This document shows positions 38,165 through 50,800 of a stretch of 64,000 nucleotides of DNA, piece after piece. Each line of letters opens with the position of its first letter. Position 1 is the stretch's first letter. Made by a program: the position numbers and the translations under genes. The DNA lies in the NCBI GenBank assembly GCA_963989385.1, contig OZ022515.1, positions 7,534,803 through 7,598,802 on the forward strand, read 5' to 3'. Source of the DNA: Ctena decussata (taxonomy: Eukaryota; Mollusca; Bivalvia; Lucinida; Lucinidae). A model generated the notes under the pieces. The model was not told the origin of the DNA and made no database searches. It worked only from the letters and a program-made list of their open reading frames with translations.

Positions 38165-39910
38165 CTCCTTTTGAAAACAGTAAACTAGTAAGAGTGCACT
38201 AACACTGCTATCAAGGATACTTGCTACATCTAATCTGAATAGATAAATTTGAAAACGAGCAATTAATGTTTTTTTAAGAATTTATCTCTAAAAAAACATC
38301 AGGAGTGGTACATGAGAATTTATTTCTAAAAAAACATCAGGAGTGGTACATGTACCACTCCTGATGTTTTTATTAGAAATAAATTCTCATTTTTTATACG
38401 GCTTTGGTCAAAGTGGTACATGTACCACCCCTAAAATCAAAGGGTCTGCTACAATGCATATGAACAGCCAATTCCGTAATGAGCAAGGGCGGTAAATATA
38501 CTACCCCGCAAATCAAATGTGTTTGCTGCAACGCATGGGAATATAATAATTCGGAAATGAGCAAGAGTGGTACATGTACCACCCCTTAAATCAACGTGTT
38601 TGCTGCAACGCAACTGAAAGACAAACTCAGGAATAAGCAAGAGTGATACATGTACCACCCCTAAAATCAAAGGTGTCTGCTACAACGCACCTGAAAGACA
38701 ATCTCGGAAATAAGCAAGAGTGGTACATGTACCACCCCTCAAATAAAAGGTTTTTGCAACAAAGCATCTGAAAGACAAACTCGGAAATGTGCAAGAGTGG
38801 TACATGTACCACCCCAAAATTCAAAGTGTTTGCTAGGACGCAACTGAAAGACAAACTCGGAAATAAGCAAGAGTGGTACATGTACCACCCCTAAAATCAA
38901 AGGTGTCTGCTTCAACGCACCTGAAAGACAAACTCGGAAATAAGCAAGAGTGGTACATGTACCACCCCTCAAATCAAAGGTGTCTGCTACAACGCATCTG
39001 AAAGGCAACTCGGAAATTTGCAAAATTGGTACATGTACCACCCCTCAAGTCTAAGGTGTCTGCAACAAGGCATCTGAAAGAAAAATTCGGAAATGAGTAA
39101 AAGTGGTATATGTACCACCCCTAAAATCAAAGGTGTCTGCTACAAGGTCTCTGGAAGACAAACTCGGAAATGAGCAAGAGTGGTACATGTACCACCCCTC
39201 AAGTCAAAGGTGTCTGCTACAATGCCTCTGAACGGCCAAACTGGGCAATGAGCAGGAATGGTACATGTACCACCCCTCAAATCACATTTTCCGCCTATAA
39301 CATTTTTAAAATTGGTCAGAGTATTACATGTACCATCCCTCAAATCTATAACATTAATCAAGACTACATTACTACTACTTGCGAAAGGGGTTGCAAAAAA
39401 AATGCATCTAAGCAAGAAACTTGGTTTAGGGCAAGAGTGGTACATGTACCACACCTAATCACTTTTCAAAATCTAAATACTCATTTTATTACAACTTAAT
39501 TTGGTCAAAATGGTAAATGTACCACCCCTAAAATCCAAAGGTTTGCTATAATGCATCTGAACATACATATTCGGAAATGAGCAAGAGTGGTACATGTACC
39601 ACGCCTAAAATCAATCATGTTGCCTGAAAAGTTTATGAAATTGGTCAAAGTGGTACATGTACCACCCCTGTAATCAAAGCCTCTCGCCACAGCGCATCGG
39701 AATAGATAAATTTGAAATTAGCAAGAGTGGTACGTGTACCACTCCTAGTGTTTGTTTGTTTGTTTTTTTTGTTTTTTTTTAGAATAGAATTCTCGTTTTC
39801 AACGGCTTTTGTCATAGTGGTACATACACTACCCCTAAAATCAAAGGTGTTTCCTAAATCGCATCTGAACAGACGAACTCAGAAATGAGCAAGAGTGGTA
39901 GAGTGCGAGA
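38165..39910. repeat. 77-bp satellite array centred on GTGGTACATGTACCAC
   Basis: About 20 head-to-tail monomers of about 77 bp: the 16-bp palindrome GTGGTACATGTACCAC, then CCCTMAAATCAAAGGTGTCT, GCTACAACGCATCTGAAAGA and CAAACTCGGAAATAAGCAAG. The palindrome is perfect in about 13 monomers and varies by a base or so in the others (GATACATGTACC, GGTATATGTACC, GGTACGTGTACC). The rest of the monomer is more variable, and monomers at 39280-39500 keep little else. The stacked short frames on both strands (HVPLLLISE-type) are by-products. Confidence 0.9.
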
Positions 39911-41153
39911 ACGCGTATTTTACAAGACATTTTATCACACGAAACATATGACAATAAAGTATCTAATTGTAATCATGGCAAGAAGTCCAAATGACAGATC
40001 ATATCAAAACTAAAGACACAAATACACACCAGTGAAGTAGAATTAAAATTGAAGGTGAAAGGATAGACTTCCAGGACATTTAGACTTTTTCATCCAATCA
40101 GCTTGTTTAGGAAGAATCTGTCCCCCATCGGGCTAACTCTCCCCCCCCCCCTCAAACACACACCCAGCCCCTACCAAGTGCAGATGCTTTTGGGAAAAGC
40201 TTCGGCAATCAGGTAAGCAGGCAATCAGTAAGCAGGCAAGAAGTCACAAAAGCAGGCTCGCAAAAAGCGTTACAATTAATTCGGTGAGTCGCCAAGGACG
40301 TTATGTCACGGCATTCTCCTCTAGTCAACATTATTTTCACAACGGAATGTCAAACATGGCAAAAACGGAGTTTAATAACCTTTCATTCAAGTCGTCTGTT
40401 GATTTTTTCATGGTCTCTTCTGTTCCTGTAAAAATGAAGCTCTATGCTACGTAATCTGTTTCGTCAACATGAAAAATATTTATAAAACTAATTGCATATG
40501 AGAGACAGTCTCCGTACGGGAGAGAGGGCGTCTGAAACTGAACCAGAAAAAAACTCCTCCTCTCCCTCCCCTTTCTATATATGTACTGGTATAAAAACTT
40601 TTAACACGGCTGAGTCCACTCTTTATGATCTATGAGGGGTAGCACAAGCGGCAGATTCCATCTAGGATGGTAAATAATTTGAGCCGCGACATGAGAAAAC
40701 CTATAAAGAGGTGCGCACAGCGGAGACTCAGATCAGCCTGGGCATCCGCCCAGTCTGATCAGTCTTCGCTGTCCGCATGGATGTAGCTTAGATCCTTAGC
40801 TACCCCATAAGCGCTTAGCGAAGACTCTGATCAGACTAGCAAATGCCCAGGTTGATCTGATTTTGCGCTTGGCGCACAACCACTTTGTTGGTTTTCTCGT
40901 GTTGCGGCTCAGTTTTAGTTTAAACATATATTATTCATAATTTCACTGATATGCAACATAAGATAAACACAGAATAAATAAAATAGAATAAATCAAATTT
41001 TAAAAGCAGGAAATCTGACCATTTGGTTTACGGTCTTTACGTTCGCGAGAAAAGAAGAAAGAAAACAACAAAGAAAAGAAAGTTAGACATAATAAATTAT
41101 CGATGTTAAATGATTACAAATACCGTTCAACACGCAAATGCAAGATGGATTTT
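39911..41153. other. Unique-looking spacer with one palindromic element
   Basis: Low-complexity C run at 40140-40153 and the GAGCCGCGAC element at 40680-40911. No exon or RNA gene recognised. Confidence 0.45.
40680..40911. mobile_element. GAGCCGCGAC palindromic element
   Basis: TGAGCCGCGACATGAGAAAA to TTTCTCGTGTTGCGGCTCA. Its left arm lacks the GTTGTGC step (GAGGTGCGCACAGCGG), a small deletion relative to the right arm. Confidence 0.82.
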
Positions 41154-44100
41154 AACCACGTCCTTGTTACACATTCGCCAACTAATAGAGAACATTTTGC
41201 AAAAGACCTAATGTTCCAGAAAAGTACCGTTACGGAGGGAAGGCTGTGAAAAGTGACAAATGAAAATGTGAACTTAAAGCTACTTACTCTGATTTTAGTG
41301 TAAGAAGTGAATTTGTTCTCATCCTTTTTATTTCAATGGATATCCTGGTACTAAAATAGACTCATTTTCCATCACAATATCCATTCACTGTTGTTTATAG
41401 GTGGGGCTTAGAAATCGTTACGGTAGGTGAGTAGCATTTTGCCGACAAGAAACTTTTTCAATTATTTTTGTAAATGAACGTATTAGAAACTGAATGGAAC
41501 TACACGAAACATCGGTCAACCTGGGATTTCTAAATGGTAAAGAAATTTGATCTTGCTTTTAGCAATAACCTTGTTTATCAAAGGTGTTTATTATAGCTAC
41601 TCTGCTTGCGACAGTCGAAAAAGCATACCCCAACACAAAAGCATCGTAAAAAATTCAAGGCTTAGCGTCTTAAATCCTACTGGGAATACCTAAAGGTTTG
41701 CATATATATATATTACACTGCCAAAATAACAATACATCACCTATTTAGTCTAAAGCATGTTTGTGTGTGTGTCTGTTGAACATCGGCGACATGGTTTTTT
41801 CACAATTGTACCCTTTTTTCAAGAATCACTGTTTTTTGTGTAATGGGCAGGGCACTGTCAGGCTAGCTATCCTGTCCCTCTGACAGGTCTTGTTTTCAAC
41901 TACCCTAGCTTTTATCTACTGCATTTAGGGTCGAGAATGATGGTTTTTAAACCTTTCCATATATGATTTTAGGGGAACAATATGCTGTCAATACGCATTT
42001 GTTGTGATAAAGTAGTGACAGATGCAATTTACCCCTTTATTTTGACAATTTTAAAATGCAGATTCATGAGGGCCTAAAGGTGTATCACGGGCGAGATGAA
42101 TATCAGTCTCAGCCCTATATCAAGGGTGAGACGGATATCCATCTCGGCTTTTGACATAGCATTTTCGAGCGCAGGGCCGGATCGTATTTCCGTATCACGA
42201 TCATACCTCACAGTGCGGAAAATACAATGGGCGAAATTAGATGTATCAAGGGCAATACTAGTCTAAGTATATGATTGATATTGGTCCCAGTCTTTAGTCC
42301 GAACTCCAGGTCTGCTGAACATAGGTTGGACTCGGTCCTTAATCAGAACTCCAAATCTGCTGAACATAGGTTGGACTCAGTCCTTAGTCCGAACTCCGAG
42401 TTTGACGAACCTAGGTTGGACTCGGTCCTTAGTCCGAACTCCAAGTCTGCCCAATTCATGTTGGACCCAATCTTAAGTCCGAACTCCGAGTCTGCCAAAC
42501 CTAGGTTGGACTCTGTTCTTAGTCCGAACTCCGAGTCTGCCGAAACTAGGTTGGACTCGGTCCTTAGTACGAACTCCGAGTCTGCCGAACTCATGTTGGA
42601 CCCAATCTTAAGTCCGAACTCCGAGTCTGTCGAACCTAGGTTGGACTCCATCCTTAGCCCGAACTCCAAGTCTGCCGAACCTAAGTTGGACTCGGTCCTT
42701 AGTCTGAACTCCGAGTCTGCCGAACCTAGGTTGGACTCGGTCCTCAGTCCGAACTCCGAGTCTGCCGAACCTAGGATGGACTCGGTCCTTAGTCCGAACT
42801 CCGAGTCTGCCGAACTCATGTTGGACCCAGTCTTAAGTCCGAACTCCGAGTCTGCATTGGACTCGGTCCTTAGTTTAACTCCGAGTCTGCCGAACTCATG
42901 TTGGACCCAATCTTTAGTCCGAACTCCGAACCTGCCGAACCTAGGTTGGACTCATTCTTTAGTCCGAACTCCGAGTCATTATGCCGAACTCCGGGTCAAA
43001 ACACAATCCTGGAACAACCTGCATTTTTTATCGTTATCAAAACCAAAAACAAAGAAAAGACAAAAAAAAGAAGAAAAGAAACGTTAATTTTGTTAAAAAA
43101 AAAAAGAAGAAAAATAAAGAGGCAATAATTATAAGAGAGGGTTAGATATTAGTGTAAGTTGTTTTCTTTTCTTTCTTTTTTTCTAAATATGATATTACAC
43201 GATTCTTTTGGATTGGAAAGATTTAGTCAAAAAAAAATCCAAGACAAACAGATTAAAGGCCCCATAGCTCTATCAGCATGAAATATTTTGTCGTGAAGTA
43301 TCGCTGCAAACTTCTCACTACAGTTTCGCCATTGATTATTATCGTGATTGGCCGGCTTTGAAAAATCAAAATGTCCTTCAGTTTACCATAAAATAGAATT
43401 GAAAAAATAACTAGGTACTTTCGATTTCACAAGCTATATTTCATAGTAAAAACACAAGGTACAAGGGATAAATATACAAGGTACAGGCGTTTTACAATTG
43501 ATAAAAATACAACGTACAAAAATGTTAAGCAAGGATCCCATTGATTGTGCCACGGTTGCATTATTTCATTGCTTAACGGGGAACCAGAGTCTAAAACCGT
43601 ATTTCTGTGGAGAGACTTATCATTTTCCCAAAATACCTTGATCCTTCTCTTTTGCCAGTTATATGATTTAAAAAAACACATCAACCGAAATATTTTCATT
43701 AACTCTGGAGGCTGTACAGGTTCCATAATGATTTGTATTTTGACGATTTTTATCATTGGTAGGACTATGGAAGCGTTAAGAAAATAACGTGAAACAGTTA
43801 GAAGTCCCTTTATCGGTCTATCATTACCCACCAATCAGAAATATGCGAGGAAACTAAAACGAATACAAGTATCACATGACACGCCCATTTCACGGGGTCG
43901 ACTGAGCAGCTTAGCAGTTTGATAGGATTAACCGATCGGTGAATAATAAACCACGCCTATTATCGCACCAATCCTTATAATTCTAATAGTAGTCTTTTCT
44001 ATTACATGTAAAATCAAAAGTACAAAAGACCTAAAATGTATTTTTATTGGAAATTTATGACCAGACTGCGCAAATGCGTCCGGGGTTTCAGCAGTCCGCA

Positions 44101-45461
44101 CACGCCTTCGGAACTTCATCACCGACTCTCGACCCTTCTTTTTGTCTTCCATTTTATATGCCCCCTTGCGACGCACACCTCATTTGCGGGGGGTGGGGGG
44201 GTGGGGGGAGGGGGAGTCCGGGATCTAGTCGGCGTCGGCGTAGCTTATCGGCACTCGATCTCCTGAAGGGATGAAGGGATTTGCACAGATAAATCATCGG
44301 GCGGGCGGGAAAGAACTGATAAGATATGGTGATCTTGGCCCTATGAATGTCATATTAAATCTATATTTCTAAGCGTACATGATCGGAATCGCATGAAAAG
44401 GAAACTTATGAATATCATCCGCGCAGTCTTATCACGAATAAAGTCTTAGGATCCTGAACTCGTATACGAAAAGCGTAAAGTCACCATCTGACCCAAGTCT
44501 TGACTGGTCGTACTTGCACTGTGTGGGGTCTTTTATTGTGATACAAGCTATGTCTTACTACAAAGCGAGAAACTAGAGTAAGCCGGAAGTGTTTCAAAAC
44601 CCAGAGAACTCTCAGTATGGATACAAGTGTTTTCAAACTGCTCTCAAAGTTTTTAAAAGGTCATAAAAAGCATGTTAGAAAACATAATGTACTTTTCAGA
44701 GGTACAAATTTTAAAGATTTGGTTCCAAACTGAGATGCACAAGCCATGTCCAAGATAGGTACCCTAAAGACAGAAAAATGCCTATTTCGCCCGGGAAACA
44801 AACTAGACTAGCTTGCATTCAAAATATACCGGCATGCATCATCTCCGAAGCACCTCCTTCCCGTTTCCCGATCGGGAAATCGACCCTACCGGTCAAAGAA
44901 AAAAAAAAAAAAAAAAAAAGAAATATACCGATTTTAGCGTTAATGATTCGGACATGTTGCACCTTGAAAAAACAGTACCTTCCGCAGATTGATCAATGTC
45001 TCGCACAAATGCATAAGCTGGTCTTAGCATCAGTTATAAGACGATTCGCATCGTGAAAAGGGCTCATTCTGACTTGTTCTGCTGGCGAGTAGGAAGAGGG
45101 TAAAGAGCGTGCTAACAGAAAATACTCAATCATCTTAGGCATCTGAGAAGACTGAACAGACATACACTTTTTTCGCTTCTTAGAGTTCCCTTGATTTATA
45201 GCTATATGCTAATAGGGAAGACTGACCAGACGTCTCGGCAGCGCAGGCTTATCCGTGCCTTCCCCTTTTGGCACATGCCTCAGGCTCGTCGGAAGGTGCG
45301 GCGATGGCGAGTGACGAAATCGCGAAGTTAAGCTAGAGAGAGGGGGTGGGGGAGGGAAGAGAGAGCATGCTCCCCTGGAAAAAAAATGGCGAATTAGATG
45401 CTTCTTGGTGCGACATTTGGCCAAATTTTCGGCTGTTTAAATGACAGTGTAGCCACGGCAG
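41154..45461 (+). repeat. Left arm (copy A) of a 4.3-kb inverted duplication
   Basis: Aligns in reverse complement with 47832-52132 over its entire length (position pairs sum to about 93,290). By eye the arms differ by scattered substitutions and small indels only. Contents in order: CGTTACGGAGGG motifs (41227, 41416), the 31-bp block at 41801-41831, the 45-bp array (42290-42985), GGGTCAAAACACAATCCTGG (42993), a 1.3-kb middle part, and a pyrimidine/purine-rich end. Similarity ends at AACCACG (41154) and CACGGCAG (45461). Confidence 0.9.
42290..42985 (+). repeat. 45-bp tandem array, copy A
   Basis: About 15 units of GAACTCCGAGTCTGCCGAAC, CTAGGTTGGACTCGGTCCTT and AGTCC (45 bp). Some units carry the variant TCATGTTGGACCCAATCTTA instead, spaced irregularly. 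Because 45 is divisible by three and the unit has no stop in several frames, long frames arise on both strands (270 residues of PRLDSVLSPNSESAE on plus, 158 of SADSEFGLRTESNLG on minus). I treat these as by-products, not genes. Confidence 0.9.
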
Positions 45462-46689
45462 TTTGGTTGTTCATACATACTTGATGACCTGTTAGCGTGA
45501 GAGGTATTTCATTCTGAGGGAATAAGCGCGTTTGTAGCATACTGAATCAGTTTTATGTATTGCTAAAACGTGCTGGATAAACTTTTTAGTATTTTTGTAT
45601 TTGTAGTTTTCATTTTGCAAGCTTGAAAACGCAGATGATATATATAATTCAGAAGCGTAGCTAAGAGAAGCCTGGAGGGACAGGCTTCATCATATTTTCA
45701 TCGGTACTTCAGGCGATTTAGTACGCCTTCAAGAGAAGCAACTCTGCAATTTTCCTTGCCTCTCGACGAGGGTCAACTCTTAAAGGAAAGTATTTGCTCC
45801 TAGGAAAGAATTTTCTCCTCTAGGAGTAACTTCTTTCCTTTTGGAGAAGGCCCCATTGAAAAAACTTTATCAAAGGAAGCAAAAAAGGTAGTTGGTAGTT
45901 GGATAAAGAAGTTTTTCCCTTTGTAAAAATGGCAGGAGAAAACAGATCTCTACCCTCACAAGGCCGTCGGAGGCGCTGGGGCAGGTGCGGCAAATTTGTT
46001 TCCTTTTAGAGCAGACCATATCTAAAAAGGCTTTTTTATCCAGGGAATCGAACAGCAATTCACAGGAAGCAACTCAGCATTTTCGCTTCACTTCTCAGGC
46101 TTAGGTTTTTCCCCGTTGTAAAAAATGGCGGAAGACTAAATCTAACCTCTTCAAGTTCAATTTTGAGCCTCACACTATGCTATGTCTGTCAAAATTGAAA
46201 ATGTTTGCTCCTCAAAGTTTGTCCCCTTTGTCAAAATGGTGGAAGAACACCGAACTTTACCGTATTTTCAATTTTGATAGACATAGCAGTGTAGTAACCT
46301 CACACTCTGTCGCAGTATGTCCGAAAATGTTTGCCCCAACAGCGACGTTAATCCCTTAAAATGATCCGAGGATTGATATAATTAACGCCTTTTGCAATAA
46401 TTGTTTCAGCGTTTTCATGTTGCTTCTTTTTCGTTTTTTTCCTCTTTCTCTTTCTCTCCTAAATTAGCGATCCACCGATAAAATTTATCTGTCCACCGCT
46501 AAAATTTAGCGGTGCACCTATACTTTTTATAGGTGGACCGGAATTGGTAGTTTTGACCCTTTTGGTACATGTTACATTACGTAGTATCATTTAAATACTT
46601 ATTCCGGCATTTAGGGTGTGTAGGTGCACCTTTTAAGTTCCCGTTTTTTAAAGGGGGACTACTTTGATGACACTGTGGCGAAACAAACA

Positions 46690-47455
46690 TCAGGAGTGGG
46701 TTTTTTTTTTCAAAATAAATTCTAAAAAAAACTTAAATTGCTCGTTTTCAAATTTATCTATTCAGATTAGATGTAGCAAGTATCCTTGATGTACCACTCC
46801 TGAGGGTTTTTTTTCAAAATAAATTCTAAAAAAAAATTAAATTGCTCGTTTTCAAATTTATCTTGTCAGATTAGATGTAGCAAGTATCCTTGATTATAGG
46901 GGTGGTACATGTACCACTCTGACCAGTTTCAAAAACGTTATAGGCAAGAAATTTGATTTTAGGAGTGGTACATGTACCACTTTTACTCATTTCCGATTTT
47001 TCTTTCAGATGCCTTGTTGCAGACACCTTAGACTTGAGGGGTGGTACATGTACCAATTTCGCAAATTTTCGAGTTGCCTTTCAGATGCGTTGTAGCAGAC
47101 ACCATTGATTTGAGGGGTGGTACATGTACCACTTGCTTATTTCCGAGATTGTCTTTCAGTTGCGTTCTAGCAAACACTTTGATTTTTGGGGTGGTACATG
47201 TACCACTCTTGCACATTTCCGAGTTTGTCTTTCAGATGCCTTGTTGCAGACACCTTTTATTTGAGGGTGGTACATGTACCACTCTTGCTTATTTCCGAGT
47301 TTGTCTTTCAGGTGCGTTGTAGCAGACACCTTTGATTTTAGGGGTGGTACATGTATCACTCTTGCTTATTCCTGAGTTTGTCTTTCAGTTGCGTTGCAGC
47401 AAACACGTTGATTTAAGCGGTGGTACATGTACCACTCTTGCTCATTTCCGAATTA
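46690..47455. repeat. Inverted block of the 77-bp satellite
   Basis: Reverse complement of the left part of the 38.2-39.1 kb array, with monomer variants in the same order: the TTAAATCAACGTGTTTGC unit, the GATACATGTACC variant, the TTTGCTAGAACGCAACTG unit and the TCAAGTCTAAGGTGTC unit. It also repeats the array edge sequence CAAGGATACTTGCTACATCT, here twice. Confidence 0.85.
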
Positions 47456-47762
47456 TTTATTTATTTATTAGAAATTTCTTGACAACATATATATATATAT
47501 ATGAGTCAAAGGATTGGACGTAGGCTAGGCCTATATTTGTCCTCTCCTATGTGGTGTTGTACTATATACATAGGCAAGAAGAGTAAATATGTGTAAATCA
47601 AATCTGAAGGTTTGCATATGGAGTATCTTTTTAATATTTATATGTTGAACTATACATACATACACCAGTCAGCTTGAAGTAACCAACAGGCTGGTGCACA
47701 TACGCAGTTACGCAAGCCTAAAGATTTGGAAATATAACTAATCGACTAGTGCTTATCTTAAT

Positions 47763-47767
<5 letters not shown>

Positions 47768-47802
<35 letters not shown>

Positions 47803-47804
47803 TC
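47768..47804. repeat. (AAT)n microsatellite
   Basis: About a dozen ATA/AAT trinucleotides just outside the right arm. Confidence 0.95.
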
Positions 47805-47831
47805 AAAATATAGTAAATGTGGAAATGGCAG

Positions 47832-50800
47832 CTGCCGTGGCTACACTGTCATTTAAACAGCCGAAAATTTGGCCAAATGTCGCACCAAGAAGCATCTAAT
47901 TCGCCATTTTTTTTCCAGGGGAGCATGCTCTCTCTTCCCTCCCCCACCCCCCTCTCTCTAGCTTAACTTCGCGATTTCGTCACTCGCCATCGCCACACCT
48001 TCCGACGAGCCTGAGGCATGTGCCAAAAGGGGAAGGCACGGATAAGCCTGCGCTGCCGTGACGTCTGGTCGGTCTTCCCTATTAGCATATAGCTATAAAT
48101 CAGGGGAACTCTAAGAAGCGAAAAAGTGTATGTCTGTTCAGTCTTCTCAGATGCCTAAGATGATTGAGTATTTTCTGTTAGCACGCTCTTTACCCTCTTC
48201 CTACTCGCCAGCAGAACAAGTCAGAATGAGCCCTTTTCACGATGCGAATCGTCGTATAACTGATGCTAAGACCAGCTTATGCATTTGTGCGAGACATTGA
48301 TCAATCTGCGGAAGGTACTGTTTTTTCAAGGTGCAACATGTCCGAATCATTAACGCTAAAATCGGTATATTTCTTTTTTTTTTTTTTTTTCTTTGACCGG
48401 TAGGGTCGATTTCCCGATCGGGAAACGGGAAGGAGGTGCTTCGGAGATGATGCATGCCGGTATATTTTGAATGCAAGCTAGTCTAGTTTGTTTCCCGGGC
48501 GAAATAGGCATTTTTCTGTCTTTAGGGTACCTATCTTGGACATGGCTTGTGCATCTCAGTTTGGAACCAAATCTTTAAAATTTGTACCTCTGAAAAGTAC
48601 ATTATGTTTTCTAACATGCTTTTTACGACCTTTTAAAAACTTTGAGAGCAGTTTGAAAACACTTGTATCCATACTGAGAGTTCTCTTGGTTTTGAAACAC
48701 TTCCGGCTTACTCTAATTTCTCGCTTTGTAGTAAGACATAGCTTGTATAACAATAAAAGACCCCACACAGTGCAAGTACGACCAGTCAAGACTTGGGTCA
48801 GATGGTGACTTTACGCTTTTCTTATACGAGTTCAGGATCCTAAGACTTTATTCGTGATAAGACTGCGCGGATGATATTCATAAATTTCCTTTTCATGCGA
48901 TTCCGATCATGTACGCTTAGAAATATAGATTTAATATGACATTCATAGGGCCAAGATCACCATATCTTATCAGTTCTTTCCCGCCCGCCCGATGATTTAT
49001 CTGTGCAAATCCCTTCATCCCTTCAGGAGATCGAGTGCCGATAAGCTACGCCGACGCCGACTAGATCCCGGACTCCCCCTCCCCCCACCCCACACCCCGC
49101 AAATGAGGTGTGCGTCGCAAGGGGGCATATAAAATGGAAGACAAAAAGAAGGGTCGAGAGTCGGTGAAGAAGTTCCGAAGGCGTGTGCGGACTGCTGAAA
49201 CCCCGGACGCATTTGCGCAGTCTGGTCATAAATTCCCAATAAAAATACATTTTAGGTATTTTGTACTTTTGATTATACATGTAATAGAAAAGACTACTAT
49301 TAGAATTATAAGGATTGGTGCGATAATAGGCGTGGTTTATTATTCACCGATCGGTTAATCCTATCAAACTGCTAAGCTGCTCAGTCGACCCCGTGAAATG
49401 GGCGTGTCATGTGATACCTGTATTCGTTTTAGTTTCCTCGCATATTTCTGATTGGTGGGTAATGATAGACCGATAAAGGGACTTCTAACTGTTTCACGTT
49501 ATTTTCTTAACGCTTCCATAGTCCTACCAATGATAAAAATCGTCAAAATACAAATCATTATGGAACCTGTACAGCCTCCAGAATTAATGAAAATATTTCG
49601 GTTGATGTGTTTTTTTAAATCATATAACTGGCAAAAGAGAAGGATCAAGGTATTTTGGGAAAATGATAAGTCTCTCCACAGAAATACGGTTTTAGACTCT
49701 GGTTCCCCGTTAAGCAATGAAATAATGCAACCGCGGCACAATCAATGGGATCCTTGCTTAACATTTTTGTACGTTGTATTTTTATCAATTGTAAAACGCC
49801 TGTACCTTGTATATTTATCCCTTGTACCTTGTGTTTTTACTATGAAATATAGCTAGTGAAATCGAAAGTACCTAGCTATTTTTTCAATTCTATTTTATGG
49901 TAAACTGAAGGACATTTTGATTTTTCAAAGCCGGCCAATCACGATAATAATCAATGGCGAAACTGTAGTGAGAAGTTTGCAGCGATACTTCACGACAAAA
50001 AATTTCATGCTGATAGAGCTATGGGGCCTTTAATCTGTTTGTCTTGGATTTTTTTTTGACTAAATCTTTCCAATCCAAAAGAATCGTGTAATATCATATT
50101 TAGAAAAAAAGAAAGAAAAGAAAACAACTTACACTAATATCTAACCCTCTCTTATAATTATTGCCTCTTTATTTTTCTTCTTTTTTTTTAACAAAATTAA
50201 CGTTTCTTTTCTTCTTTTTTTTGTCTTTTCTTTGTTTTTGGTTTTGATAACGATAAAAAATGCAGGTTGGTCCAGGATTGTGTTTTGACCCGGAGTTCGG
50301 CATAAAGACTCGGAGTTCGGACTAAAGAATGAGTCCAACCTAGGTTCGGCAGGTTCGGAGTTCGGACTAAAGATTGGGTCCAACATGAGTTCGGCAGACT
50401 CGGAGTTAAACTAAGGACCGAGTCCAATGCAGACTCGGAGTTCGGACTTAAGACTGGGTCCAACATGAGTTCGGCAGACTCGGAGTTCGGACTAAGGACC
50501 GAGTCCAACCTAGGTTCGGCAGACTCGGAGTTCGGACTAAGGACCGAGTCCAACCTAGGTTCGGCAGACTCGGAGTTCAGACTAAAGACCGAGTCCAACT
50601 TAGGTTCGGCAGACTCGGAGTTCGGGCTAAGGATGGAGTCCAACCTAGGTTCGACAGACTCGGAGTTCGGACTTAAGATTGGGTCCAACATGAGTTCGGC
50701 AGACTCGGAGTTCGTACTAAGGACCGAGTCCAACCTAGGTTCGGCAGACTCGGAGTTCGGACTAACGACAGAGTCCAACCTAGGTTTGGCAGACTCGGAG

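Larger units (their letters stand above)
45462..47831. other. Spacer of the large inverted duplication
   Basis: Unpaired 2.37 kb between the arms. It holds a stretch of diverged dispersed repeat with ACTCTTAAAGGAAAG and TCCTCTAGGAG hairpins (45770-46090), an inverted repeat (46165-46295), three consecutive small hairpins (46465-46540), an inverted satellite block (46690-47455) and an (AAT)n microsatellite (47768-47804). No gene recognised. Confidence 0.6.

Noticed and set aside
38165..39910. CRISPR-like array because of a short palindromic repeat at regular spacing
   Set aside because: Eukaryotic context, and the spacers are homologous to each other, so it is a satellite.
42275..43087. 270-residue open frame in arm A (and its partner at 50197-51009) as a protein gene
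   Set aside because: It is the 45-bp tandem array read in one frame. The opposite strand is open too, there is no splice or promoter context, and it ends in low-complexity K/E codons from an A-rich stretch.
43427..43834. 135-residue minus-strand frame, apparently conserved at 49452-49856
   Set aside because: The conservation is only because the arms are duplicated. A plus-strand frame overlaps it, no domain is recognisable, and one pair of recent copies gives no selection signal.
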